Shown: one piece after another, positions 41,469 to 49,961 of the stretch
Numbering within the stretch: the first letter of the stretch is position 1
Layout: the number at the start of each line of letters is the position of its first letter
Source: Hyphomicrobiales bacterium
GTDB taxonomy: Bacteria; Pseudomonadota; Alphaproteobacteria; Rhizobiales; Rhizobiaceae
Reading direction: 5' to 3'
Assembly: GCA_900473185.1 (NCBI GenBank)
Contig: UCKU01000034.1
Span: 1-64,000 of the forward strand
Length of the DNA stretch: 64,000 nucleotides
Notes under the pieces: model-generated
Databases searched by the model: none
Told to the model about the DNA's origin: nothing
What the model saw: only the letters and a program-made list of their open reading frames with translations
Program-made: the position numbers and the translations under genes

Positions 41469-41607
41469 ATCATTCCAGCCGCCTTGGAGCTGATGGTCGT
41501 AGCCAGCGCGCAGAGCCCTGCCGGGCAGGAACTCCATCGTGATTCTCGAACGGAAGGGGTCTGTTTCCAGAAGCCGTCGTGCCATTCCTCAAGGATAAAA
41601 GGATTGT

Positions 41608-42480
41608 TCAGCGGCCAAAGAACAACATTTCGGCATTCTCGATGAAGACGCTGCGGGCAGGCGTAGGGGCGCTAATGGCGTCCTGCATCCTATCGATCAG
41701 GTCGGCGTCATCGGGCATATCGCTCCAGAGCTCGGTATGGGGCCAGTCGCTCCCCCAGAGCAGCTTGTCCGGATGGCTGGCCGCAAGCGCCCGCACCACT
41801 TCGGCAAAACCTGCATAACCGCGCTCGCGCGTCAGCCTGTAGGGAGCCGTAAGCTTGATGTAGCCGCCGGGATTATCGGCGAGCCTCTGGAGCGCAGGAA
41901 GATGTTGGCGCCATGCGCCGTCGGCGAGCGGTATGAAGCCCAGATGATCGATGACGAAGCGGACGCCCAGATGCGGCAGCCGCCCGGCAAGGTCGTCGAT
42001 CTGGTCTGGGCTTATTTGAAGCTGCAGCGACCAGCCGAAATCGCGGATGCCTGCCGCAAGCGTTTCGGCCGCAGTAAGCGGTAGGCCGCCCTTGTTGCGC
42101 GTGTTAATGCGAACGCCGCGTACGCCAAGTCGGTCGAGACGGGCAATCTCCGTGGGGTCTGTCTCAGGATCGATGACGACGATGCCCCGCAACCGGTCCG
42201 GAAAGGCGGCCAATGCCTCGACCAGAACCTGGTTGTCGCGGCCATAGACGCTCGGCTGCACGAGGATGCCCCTGCTGATGCCCAGCCGGTCGGCAAAGGC
42301 GATCCAGTCGGCGATCGTTGCGATATCGGGCGTATAGCTGCGCGGCGTGTTCAGCGGTGCGTCCGGCCGGAAGACATGGAAATGTGTATCGATCGTGCCC
42401 TGCGGCAGCGGCTTTACCGGAAGACGGGTCAGCGGCAGGTGCGGTAGGCAGAGTGGCGCTTGACTGTCCGCCAGGCTCAT
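41608..42480 (-). CDS. Amidohydrolase-superfamily protein, lactonase-like (2-pyrone-4,6-dicarboxylate/sugar lactonase type)
   Basis: A 290-aa TIM-barrel amidohydrolase-2 protein. Landmarks are GTIDTHFHVFRPDAPLN (about residues 28-44, HxH type), ILVQPSVYGRDNQVLVEAL, RFVIDHLGF (His, about 175) and LLWGSDWPHTELW (Asp, about 245), followed by RSVFIENAEMLFFGR. This set is shared by PDC lactonase LigI, L-fuconolactonase and L-rhamnonolactonase. It overlaps the dehydratase gene by 4 bp (42477-42480). That context makes hydrolysis of a sugar lactone before dehydration the best guess. A pyrone-dicarboxylate substrate is less likely since no lignin pathway gene is near. Confidence 0.83.
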   Translation of the reverse strand: MSLADSQAPLCLPHLPLTRLPVKPLPQGTIDTHFHVFRPDAPLNTPRSYTPDIATIADWIAFADRLGISRGILVQPSVYGRDNQVLVEALAAFPDRLRGIVVIDPETDPTEIARLDRLGVRGVRINTRNKGGLPLTAAETLAAGIRDFGWSLQLQISPDQIDDLAGRLPHLGVRFVIDHLGFIPLADGAWRQHLPALQRLADNPGGYIKLTAPYRLTRERGYAGFAEVVRALAASHPDKLLWGSDWPHTELWSDMPDDADLIDRMQDAISAPTPARSVFIENAEMLFFGR

Positions 42481-44189
42481 TTCTGTTCCAACTCCTCATG
42501 CTGGAGGAAATCGAAATCGGCGCCTTCATCGGCCTGCAGCACGCGCGTGTGATAAAGCTTGGCGTAGCCGCGCACCGGCTCGGCAGCCGATATCTCTCCA
42601 AGCTCTGCCATGCGTCGGTCGAATTCCGCTTGGTCAATGGTGAGGTCTATGCGTCTCTCCTTGACGTCGAGGCGGATGCGGTCGCCGGTTCTCACGATCG
42701 CTAGCGGCCCGCCGGCTGCGGCCTCCGGGGCAATATGCAGCACGATCGTGCCGAAGGCGGTGCCGCTCATGCGGGCATCGGAGATGCGCACCATGTCCTT
42801 GACGCCTTGGCGCGCGAGCTTGCGCGGGATCGGCAGATAGCCGGCTTCCGGCATGCCCGGCGCGCCTTTGGGGCCGGCATTGCGCAGCACAAGAATATCG
42901 TCGGCGCTGACATCGAGGTCGTCGCTGTCGATCCGCAGGGTCATGTCCTCAATGGAATCGAAGACTACTGTTCGTCCCTCATGCTGCAGCAGATCCTTCG
43001 ATGCCGCCGATTGCTTGATGACGGCGCCACGGGGCGCAAGGTTGCCGTGGAGCACGGCAATCGTGCCGATGGGCTTCAACGGTTTATCGACCGTGCGGAT
43101 GATCGTCTGGCCGGGCTCGTCGGGAGCCGCATCGATTACCTCGCCGATCGTCTTGCCATAGATCGTCTGCTGACTGCCGTCGATCTCGTGGCGCACCGCC
43201 TTCAAGAGCGTCTGCACACCGCCGGCCTCGTGGAACTGTTCCATATAATGCTGGCCGGACGGCTGTAGGTCGACGAGAAGCGGGATGATCTTGCCGAGCC
43301 TGTCGAGTTCGGCCATGTCGAGACGAATGCCAAGGCGCCCCGTGATGGCGGCAAGGTGAACGACGGCATTGGTGGAGCCGCCCATGGCTTGCAGGGCGAC
43401 AAGGCCGTTGCGGATGGCCGAAGGCGTCAGAATATCGCGCACCGTCGGCGCATCCGGGTTGGCGGCCAGTCCGGCGGCAATGCGTCCGGTCTCTTCGGCA
43501 AGCCGCACGCGCTCGGATTCGGCGGCGGGCGCCGATCCTGCCCGCGGCAGGCAGAGGCCCATCACTTCGGTCAGGTTGGCCATGGTGCTTGCCGTTCCCA
43601 TCACCGTGCAGGTGCCGATCGAGCTGGCGAGCTTGTTGTTGACGTCGGTGATCTCGGCCTCATCGATCTCGCCGGCCCGAAAGCGCCCCCAGAAGCGCCG
43701 GCAATCAGTACAGGCGCCGAGCCTCTCACCCTTATGGTGGCCAACGGCCATCGGCCCGGTCGGCAGGAAGATTGCCGGGATATCGCTGCTGGCAGCGGCC
43801 ATGATCTGCGCCGGCAGGGTCTTGTCGCAGCCGCCAATGAGGATCACGGCATCCATCGGCTGGGCGCGGATCATCTCCTCGGTTTCCATCGCCATCAGGT
43901 TACGAAGATACATCGAGGTCGGCGAGGCGAAGCTCTCGTGGATGGAAATGGTCGGGAAGACCATCGGCATTGCGCCGGCCAGCATGACACCGCGCTTGGC
44001 AGCTTCGATGAGTTGCGGCACGTTTCCATGGCAGGGGTTGAAATCGCTGTAGGTATTGGCAATCCCCACGATCGGGCGATCGAGAGCGTCGTCCGAATAG
44101 CCCATCGCCTTGATGAAGGCCTTTCGCAGGAAAAGGGAAAAACCCTGATCGCCGTAACTCGTCAGCTTGCGACGAAGACCGCTCGACAT
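42477..44189 (-). CDS. IlvD/Edd-family dehydratase (sugar-acid dehydratase, arabonate/xylonate/galactonate type)
   Basis: A 570-aa Fe-S dehydratase. The cluster cysteines are in DFNPCHGNVPQL (about residue 50), LIGGCDKTLPAQ (about 120) and ACTDCRRFWG (about 195). The C-terminal active-site barrel shows MRISDARMSGTAFGTIVLHI (about 475). Within the family the ACTDCRRFWGRFRAGEID region and length resemble L-arabonate, D-xylonate and L-fuconate-type dehydratases rather than biosynthetic IlvD. The reaction is aldonate to 2-keto-3-deoxyaldonate plus water. The start has AGGGAGGAACA. It forms an operon with the lactonase-like gene and is divergent from the dehydrogenase at 44410. Confidence 0.87.
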   Translation of the reverse strand: MSSGLRRKLTSYGDQGFSLFLRKAFIKAMGYSDDALDRPIVGIANTYSDFNPCHGNVPQLIEAAKRGVMLAGAMPMVFPTISIHESFASPTSMYLRNLMAMETEEMIRAQPMDAVILIGGCDKTLPAQIMAAASSDIPAIFLPTGPMAVGHHKGERLGACTDCRRFWGRFRAGEIDEAEITDVNNKLASSIGTCTVMGTASTMANLTEVMGLCLPRAGSAPAAESERVRLAEETGRIAAGLAANPDAPTVRDILTPSAIRNGLVALQAMGGSTNAVVHLAAITGRLGIRLDMAELDRLGKIIPLLVDLQPSGQHYMEQFHEAGGVQTLLKAVRHEIDGSQQTIYGKTIGEVIDAAPDEPGQTIIRTVDKPLKPIGTIAVLHGNLAPRGAVIKQSAASKDLLQHEGRTVVFDSIEDMTLRIDSDDLDVSADDILVLRNAGPKGAPGMPEAGYLPIPRKLARQGVKDMVRISDARMSGTAFGTIVLHIAPEAAAGGPLAIVRTGDRIRLDVKERRIDLTIDQAEFDRRMAELGEISAAEPVRGYAKLYHTRVLQADEGADFDFLQHEELEQK

Positions 44190-44240
44190 TGTTCCTCCCT
44201 CGTCCCTTAAATTGGGTTCAAACCTAGTGGGATATGCAGG

Positions 44241-44254
44241 ATTGTCAATAAATA
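44241..44254. promoter_or_regulatory. Shared regulatory motif, copy 1 (ATTGTCAATAAATA)
   Basis: It lies 51 bp upstream of the dehydratase start. Copies of the same TTRTCRATAA core occur at 44382, 54992 and 55099, all in divergent promoter regions of sugar catabolic operons. Such pseudo-palindromes suit FCD-type GntR regulators; two are encoded between the copies. Confidence 0.5.
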
Positions 44255-44381
44255 AGATGCGTCGATAAGCATGCTCATCGCCGCGATCATCAAATTTAAC
44301 CGAGAAACATCAAGATAATTCGCGATAATTTCAATTTTAATCTCGCGTTGCACATTGGCATTCGACGGGATAGCCTCTAAA

Positions 44382-44391
44382 TTATCGATAA
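44382..44391. promoter_or_regulatory. Shared regulatory motif, copy 2 (TTATCGATAA, perfect palindrome)
   Basis: A perfect 10-bp palindrome 19 bp upstream of the dehydrogenase start at 44410. It belongs to the same motif family as 44241 and the pair at 54991/55097. The position overlaps the likely promoter, which suggests repression. Confidence 0.5.
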
Positions 44392-44409
44392 AATGAGACG
44401 GAGCGAGGC

Positions 44410-45435
44410 ATGGCGGAGATCGGACGGAAGCGGGTAGGGCTCATTGGCGCCGGCTGGGTCAGCGAGTACCACCTGCCGGCATGGATGAAGCAGTCGACCC
44501 GTGCGGAGGTCGTTGCGATTGCTGACCCCTCGGTGGTGGCCCGCACGGCCAGGAGTAAGAGTTTCGGCATCCCTCGCACTTATGAGCGCGCGCAGGTCAT
44601 GCTGACAGAAGAAGTGCTCGACGCCGTCGATATCTGCGCCCCGCGCGAGGTGCATGTGGAGCTCGTGCAGTTGGCGGCGGCCAGGGGCGTCGATATTCTC
44701 TGCCAGAAGCCGCTCGCGCCCGATTACGACCAGGCAATTGCTCTCGTTGCCGGTCTGCCGCCGTCGATCCGCTTGATGGTGCACGAGAACTGGAGGTTTC
44801 GCGCCTATTACCGGCGGCTGAAGGCTTGGCTGGAGGAGGGGATTGCCGGCAATATCAGGCAGGTCCAGTTCGAATTCTTCTCAAGCGGCATGATTGCCGA
44901 TACTGACGGGAATAGGCCAGCGCTCATCCGCCAGCCGTTTTTCCGCGGGCAGCAGCGTCTGCTGGTCATGGAGGTGATGATCCATCATCTGGATACGCTG
45001 CGCTACCTGTTCGGCGAAATGGAGGTGGTTGCCGCACGGCTTGAGCGCAGCAATGACGACATTGTCGCCGAGGATGTTGCCTCTGTCGTCTTACGCCGTC
45101 TGGACGACGGGGTGATCGTCACTGTAAACGCCAATCTGGCGGTGCATGGTGCGCCGCCAGCGCCGCGCGATCATCTACGGATTTTTGGCACGCGGGCGAC
45201 GCTGGAATTGTATGGAAGCCGTCTTTCGGCAACGGGCCATGCCGAGCGCAAGGAGGAATTCGATGCGGATGCCGTCTACCAGGGCGCCTATGATGCGACG
45301 ATCGCGCATTTCCTTGACGGGCTGGACGGACGTGCGGTGATGGAGACGGTGCCCGACGATAACCTGAAGACGCTGGCACTGGTCGAAGACATCTATCGGC
45401 TGAGCCGGTTCGACGCTCAACGCAAACCGCGATAA
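44410..45435 (+). CDS. Gfo/Idh/MocA-family NAD(P)-dependent oxidoreductase
   Basis: A 341-aa dehydrogenase. The Rossmann motif KRVGLIGAGWVSEYHLPAW is at residues 6-24. The family EKP motif appears as DILCQKPLAPDYDQA (about residue 100), with Gln in place of Glu before Lys-Pro. A C-terminal beta-sheet domain starts at VQFEFFSSGMI and contains the substrate His region MIHHLDTLRYLFG (about 195). Family members oxidise the C1 or another hydroxyl of sugars and inositols. With the lactonase-like and dehydratase genes divergent from it, C1 oxidation of an aldose to a lactone is likely. Cotranscription with the GntR gene 26 bp downstream is expected. Confidence 0.88.
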   Translation: MAEIGRKRVGLIGAGWVSEYHLPAWMKQSTRAEVVAIADPSVVARTARSKSFGIPRTYERAQVMLTEEVLDAVDICAPREVHVELVQLAAARGVDILCQKPLAPDYDQAIALVAGLPPSIRLMVHENWRFRAYYRRLKAWLEEGIAGNIRQVQFEFFSSGMIADTDGNRPALIRQPFFRGQQRLLVMEVMIHHLDTLRYLFGEMEVVAARLERSNDDIVAEDVASVVLRRLDDGVIVTVNANLAVHGAPPAPRDHLRIFGTRATLELYGSRLSATGHAERKEEFDADAVYQGAYDATIAHFLDGLDGRAVMETVPDDNLKTLALVEDIYRLSRFDAQRKPR

Positions 45436-45461
45436 GATGGCCCGCCGCCGGAGGACTATTG

Positions 45462-46133
45462 ATGCAGACGCTCGACGATATCAGTGAAGACGAGATCGAA
45501 CACGACGATCTGAGCATCGCGCGCGCGCTTGAGGAAGACATCATCTTTGGGCGACTGGCGCCGGGCACACGGCTCACCGAAGACACGCTGCTGGCGCGCT
45601 TCCATGTGACCCGTCATTTTGCCCGCCAGGCGATCGTCCAGCTGGAGACGATGGGCATCGTCGTGCGCGAGCGTAACAAGGGCGCGACCGTCCGCTCGCT
45701 GACCCCGCGGCAGGTGCAGGAGATCTACGATGTGCGCGAACTGTTGCAGCGGCAGGCGGCCCTCTGGATTCCCTTGCCCGCGCCCGACGAGCTGATCGCC
45801 GAGCTGACGGCTCTGCATGAAGAGCACGGCCGGAACGTCGAAGCCGGCTACCTGCGCGGCGTGCACGAGACAAACGACAAGTTCCATCTGACGCTTTTCA
45901 GCGCCTGCGGCAATTCCCATCTCGTCCAGTCGATCGAACTCTATATGCGTCTCAGTCTGCCGGTGCGCGCCAATTCCATGTCGAGTAAGGAATCGCTGCG
46001 GATCTCGCACGAGCATCATCGGTTGATGATCGAGATGCTGAAAGGCAGGGACAATTGGGTTCTGGCGCAGCTCTGCGTCGATCACCTGCAGCCGAGCAAG
46101 AAGCGCTATCTTGCTTATGTGAGCGAAAATTGA
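45462..46133 (+). CDS. GntR-family regulator with FCD domain
   Basis: A 223-aa regulator. The wHTH is at about residues 18-80 (SIARALEEDIIFGRLAPGTR, LTEDTLLARFHVTRHFARQA, IVQLETMGIVV). The FCD effector domain follows (VQEIYDVRELLQRQAALWIP, NDKFHLTLFSACGNSHLVQS, HEHHRLMIEML), with the metal-type His residues in place. The start ATG at 45462 has GGAGGACTATTG; the TTG just before it is in frame but less likely. It converges on the PfkB gene with a 4-bp gap. It is a good candidate for the factor that reads the TTRTCRATAA motifs. Confidence 0.9.
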   Translation: MQTLDDISEDEIEHDDLSIARALEEDIIFGRLAPGTRLTEDTLLARFHVTRHFARQAIVQLETMGIVVRERNKGATVRSLTPRQVQEIYDVRELLQRQAALWIPLPAPDELIAELTALHEEHGRNVEAGYLRGVHETNDKFHLTLFSACGNSHLVQSIELYMRLSLPVRANSMSSKESLRISHEHHRLMIEMLKGRDNWVLAQLCVDHLQPSKKRYLAYVSEN

Positions 46134-46137
46134 GGTC

Positions 46138-47124
46138 CTAGACGGATTGATCGGCGATCATGTCGGCCGTCGCCGTTGGCGTGCGATTGCCATCCCCCAG
46201 CAAAGCTGAAACCTCGGCACGCTCCGGTGCGCCGAGCCGCCCGCCAAAGATGCTGCATTTCAATGCCGCGGCGGCGGAGGCCATCCGGATAGCAACCTCT
46301 GTCGTCAATCCCTCTGTGACCGCCAGCGCATAGGCGCCGTGGAAAATATCCCCCGCCGCCAGCGTGTCGACCGTCTTGACCCGAAATGCAGGCACATGCG
46401 CGACGTCAGCTGTTTCTTCGTTCCACCAATAGCTGCCGCGCTCCCCGGCGGTGACCACGATCAAGGCTTGCGGATATCGCGTCTTGAGAAGCGGCACCAT
46501 GCCAGTGGGATCGTCGATCTGCGAAAGGCTGTTGGCTGCCGGCTCTGAAAAGATGATGTGGTCGGCATGTTTCGCCAGCATGTCGATAATATGAGGCGGC
46601 GCGACATCGCCATCGAGGATTGCGGGCTTTCCTGCCGCCCTTGCAGCCTGCAGGACCTTAAGGGCAAGAGCGGGCCAGCGCACATCCACCATGACGGCAT
46701 CGAAGGCCGCGAGATCTTCGGCGGCGACCTCCCGGACGTCTTCATGCAGTCGCGGATCGTAGAAGGGAACGATCAGTCTTTCGCCATCGTCATCGATGAG
46801 GATTGTAGAAACGGCCGAGCGGGCGCCGGCAACCTGGGCGCTGCCGCCGACATCAATTCCGGCTTGTTCGAGCTCCGACAGGATCTGCTGTCCGGTCGGA
46901 TCGTCGCCGACCGCACCCCACAGGCTTGCCAGACCACCGAGGCGTACGATCGCATAGGCCGCGCTGGAAGCCATGCCCTCGGCCACTTGCAGCATTTCAT
47001 AGGGCAGGACCTTGCCCGGCGTCTGCGGAATCGTACGAACACGAAACAGCGTATCGAGTACGGCTGCTCCGACGCAAAGCACGTGGCGCGGCTTGCCGCC
47101 CGCATCGGAGACGGTCGGGCTCAA
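46138..47124 (-). CDS. PfkB-family carbohydrate kinase
   Basis: A 328-aa ribokinase-like enzyme. Domain starts at RHVLCVGAAVLDTLFRV. The second signature, normally DTxGAGD, reads VDTLAAGDIFHGAYALAV (about residue 260): Gly is replaced by Ala, while the catalytic Asp is kept. FGGRLGAPERAEV ends the fold. I take the TTG at 47124, which overlaps the ATPase stop as TTGA; a GTG at 47142 is an alternative, and the frame is open to 47250 inside the ATPase gene. Substrate candidates are 2-keto-3-deoxyaldonate (from the dehydratase) or a ketose. It ends the ABC operon that starts at 52909. Confidence 0.83.
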   Translation of the reverse strand: MSPTVSDAGGKPRHVLCVGAAVLDTLFRVRTIPQTPGKVLPYEMLQVAEGMASSAAYAIVRLGGLASLWGAVGDDPTGQQILSELEQAGIDVGGSAQVAGARSAVSTILIDDDGERLIVPFYDPRLHEDVREVAAEDLAAFDAVMVDVRWPALALKVLQAARAAGKPAILDGDVAPPHIIDMLAKHADHIIFSEPAANSLSQIDDPTGMVPLLKTRYPQALIVVTAGERGSYWWNEETADVAHVPAFRVKTVDTLAAGDIFHGAYALAVTEGLTTEVAIRMASAAAALKCSIFGGRLGAPERAEVSALLGDGNRTPTATADMIADQSV

Positions 47125-48176
47125 GTGCGTCGGCCAGTTGACTTGTCGAAGAGATGAACACTTGCCGGATCGATCGCGATCGAAACCGTATCGCCGTATG
47201 CAATTGCCAGCCGTTCGCGGAAGAGGCAGGAAATCTGTTCGCCATTGCAATCCAGCTTGGCGAAGATTTCCGATCCGGTTCCCTCGACGATCTCGGCGCG
47301 ACCGGCAATTCCACCTTGGCTGGCGCGGATATGTTCGGGACGGATGCCGTAGACGAGCTGACCGGCGGGCGGTGCGCTTTTGATATTTTCCGGCAATGGC
47401 AGGATGAGGCCCTTTTCCGTACGGAAGACACCCTCTTCGATTTTGCCGTCGATGAAGTTCATCGACGGTGAACCGATAAAGCCCGCGACAAAGAGATTGG
47501 CGGGGCGGTCATAGAGTTCCAGAGGAGCGCCGACCTGTTCGATGACGCCGTCATGCAGAACGACGATCTTGTCAGCCATCGTCATCGCCTCGATCTGGTC
47601 ATGCGTGACATAGATCGTCGTCGTCTTGATGCGCTGATGCAGCGACTTGATTTCGGCGCGCATCTGCACGCGCAGCTTCGCATCGAGATTGGAAAGCGGC
47701 TCGTCGAACAGGAAGACTTGCGGATCGCGCACCAATGCGCGGCCCATGGCGACACGCTGACGCTGGCCACCTGAGAGCTGTTTGGGATAACGGTCGAGCA
47801 GCTTTTCAAGGCCAAGGATGTTAGCCGCCTTAGTGACTCGTTCGGAAATCTCCGAGGTGTCGGCCTTCTTCAGCTTCAGGGCGAAGCCCATATTGTCGGC
47901 GACGCTCATATGCGGATAGAGCGCATAGTTCTGGAAAACCATCGCGATATCACGGTCGCGCGCCCGCAGGTTGCTGACATCGCGCGCACCGATCCGGATT
48001 TCGCCGTCGCTCATCTCCTCCAGGCCGGCAATCATGCGCAGCAGTGTAGACTTGCCGCAGCCGGACGGGCCGACCAGCACGACGAATTCACCGTCGGCAA
48101 TATCGACGCTGATGTCCCTGATGACGTTGACAGCACCAAAGCGTTTCTGGACGTTTCGAATATTCACATTTGCCAT
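47121..48176 (-). CDS. Carbohydrate ABC transporter ATP-binding protein (UgpC family)
   Basis: A 351-aa CUT1 ATPase starting MANVNIRNVQKRFGAVNVIR. Walker A is GPSGCGKST, signature LSGGQRQRVAMGRAL, Walker B VFLFDEPLSNLDAKL, switch YVTHDQIEAMTMADKI. The TOBE region begins near QLVYGIRPEHIRAS (about 285). The start at 48176 has AAAGGACC upstream. The end overlaps the kinase start. It serves the permeases at 48202-49961. Confidence 0.92.
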   Translation of the reverse strand: MANVNIRNVQKRFGAVNVIRDISVDIADGEFVVLVGPSGCGKSTLLRMIAGLEEMSDGEIRIGARDVSNLRARDRDIAMVFQNYALYPHMSVADNMGFALKLKKADTSEISERVTKAANILGLEKLLDRYPKQLSGGQRQRVAMGRALVRDPQVFLFDEPLSNLDAKLRVQMRAEIKSLHQRIKTTTIYVTHDQIEAMTMADKIVVLHDGVIEQVGAPLELYDRPANLFVAGFIGSPSMNFIDGKIEEGVFRTEKGLILPLPENIKSAPPAGQLVYGIRPEHIRASQGGIAGRAEIVEGTGSEIFAKLDCNGEQISCLFRERLAIAYGDTVSIAIDPASVHLFDKSTGRRT

Positions 48177-48201
48177 GTTGATGGTCCTTTGAATGCCTGG
48201 G

Positions 48202-49023
48202 TCAGCCGCCCTTGACGGCACCAGCCGTCAGGCCTGCAACGATCTGCTTCTGCGCGAACATGGTCAGTACCAGCACGGGCAGGGTGACGATGAGCGCGGC
48301 AGCCGCCAGCGGCCCCCAACTGACCTGCTCGAACGAGAGCATGTTGTAGACGGCGACCGGCAGGGTTCTGGTTTCGCGGCTCGCAAGCACGATGCCGAAT
48401 ACGAAGTTGTTCCAGGAGAAGATGACCGAGAGTATGAAGGCCACGACGATGCCGGGCTTGGCGATCGGCAGCGCCACAAGGCGAAAGACCTGCCAGGACG
48501 TCGCGCCGTCGATGCTGGCTGCCTCTTCAAGCTCCATCGGCGTCGTTTCGAAATAGCCGATCATGATCCAGACGACGATCGGCACTGTGACCACCAGATG
48601 GATGATGATCTGCGGCCAGAGCGTGCCGAGAAGGTTCAGCCACTGGAACAGCAGGAACAGCGGGATGAGGAAGGACAGGCCGGGCGTCATGCGGGCAATC
48701 ATGATGACCATGGCGGAACGCTCCGCCTTGAGCCGCGCAATGCCGTAGCCGGCCGGTACGCCGATCAGCAGCGCGAGCAAGGTCGCCCCACCCGTCACGA
48801 GGATCGAATTCCAGAAATAGAGGAAGAAATTATTCTCCTCGAAGACTTTCATGTAATTCGACCAGGCGAAGCGCTCGGGGATGAAGATCGGCGGATAGGC
48901 GCCGTTGTCGATTTCGTATTTCAGCGACAGGGAGATCATCCAGAGGAAAAACAGGATGACCGGGGAGACCATGACGAGGGCGACAAACAGCAGCCCGATA
49001 CGGTCGATCGTCTTGCGTTTCAT
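48202..49023 (-). CDS. Carbohydrate ABC transporter permease (MalG family)
   Basis: A 273-aa membrane protein. Spans begin with IGLLFVALVMVSPVILFFLW. The EAA loop is ELEEAASIDGATSWQVFRLV. Its ATG shares one base with the stop of the MalF-type gene (TGATG at 49025-49021), showing tight coupling. The last span ends FAQKQIVAGLTAGAVKGG, the typical MalG tail. Confidence 0.92.
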   Translation of the reverse strand: MKRKTIDRIGLLFVALVMVSPVILFFLWMISLSLKYEIDNGAYPPIFIPERFAWSNYMKVFEENNFFLYFWNSILVTGGATLLALLIGVPAGYGIARLKAERSAMVIMIARMTPGLSFLIPLFLLFQWLNLLGTLWPQIIIHLVVTVPIVVWIMIGYFETTPMELEEAASIDGATSWQVFRLVALPIAKPGIVVAFILSVIFSWNNFVFGIVLASRETRTLPVAVYNMLSFEQVSWGPLAAAALIVTLPVLVLTMFAQKQIVAGLTAGAVKGG

Positions 49024-49961
49024 CAGCGTGTCTCCGTGTCGGACCAGTTGGCGCGCTGCCGGATCATCATCAGCACGAAGGAAAGCGCGACGATGATGAT
49101 GAAGAAGACGACTGCCATCGCCGATCCATAGCCGATGTCGTAGTAGGAAAAGGCAGTGTTATAGAGGTAGATGTTGATCGTCTCGGATGCGGTGCCCGGA
49201 CCGCCCTGTGTCATCGCATAGATGATATCGAAGCTCTTGACCGCATCGATGCTCCGGATCATGACGCCGATCATCAGAAAGGGCGCGATCATCGGCAGGG
49301 TCAGATATCGAAATTTCTGCCAGGCGTTTGCGCCGTCGATTTCGGCACTTTCATAGGGTTCGCGCGGAACGGCGGCGAGTCCGCCAAGCACGATGAGCAT
49401 GATCAGCGGTGTCCACTGCCAGGTCTCGACCAGCACGAGCGAAGGAATGACACTTCTCTGGTTGTAGATCCATTCCTGCGGCCCGATGCCCACGAGCGAC
49501 AGCAGGTAGTTGAGAACGCCAAGCTGCGGATGGAACATCATGGTCCAGACGAGCGCGATGGCGACGGGTGTCGCCATCATTGGCATGACGAAAACGCCGC
49601 GCAGCAAACCGCGGAACGGAAACTGCGCGTCGAAAATCAGGGCTGCGAGCGTGCCGAGAAACAGCGGGGCGACGACCGCAAGCAGCGTATAGAGAGCCGT
49701 GTGCCACAGGGACTCCCAGAAGCGCATGTCCACCAGCAACCGGGTGTAATTGTCCAGGCCGGCAAAAACCACCGGCTGGCCCAAGGTCCAGCTGTTGACG
49801 CTCATCCAGAGCGTAAACACCCAGGGAAACACGATGACCGCGGCGATGACGACCAGTGCCGGGACAACGAAGGGCCAGTAGTTCGGAGCAAGCCTGCCAG
49901 GCTTGCTCCTCCCGTTTGCGATGCTTTTCGATCGCGTGGTGTACATGCTCACGGATGCCAT
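49023..49961 (-). CDS. Carbohydrate ABC transporter permease (MalF family)
   Basis: A 312-aa membrane protein. The start MASVSMYTTRSKSIANG at 49961 overlaps the stop of the binding protein gene by one base (TAATG). An internal Met at residue 6 is a possible alternative. Spans start with WPFVVPALVVIAAVIVFPWV. The EAA loop is EPYESAEIDGANAWQKFRYL. The frame is open for another 160 codons upstream, but those overlap the binding protein gene and are not coding. Confidence 0.9.
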   Translation of the reverse strand: MASVSMYTTRSKSIANGRSKPGRLAPNYWPFVVPALVVIAAVIVFPWVFTLWMSVNSWTLGQPVVFAGLDNYTRLLVDMRFWESLWHTALYTLLAVVAPLFLGTLAALIFDAQFPFRGLLRGVFVMPMMATPVAIALVWTMMFHPQLGVLNYLLSLVGIGPQEWIYNQRSVIPSLVLVETWQWTPLIMLIVLGGLAAVPREPYESAEIDGANAWQKFRYLTLPMIAPFLMIGVMIRSIDAVKSFDIIYAMTQGGPGTASETINIYLYNTAFSYYDIGYGSAMAVVFFIIIVALSFVLMMIRQRANWSDTETR

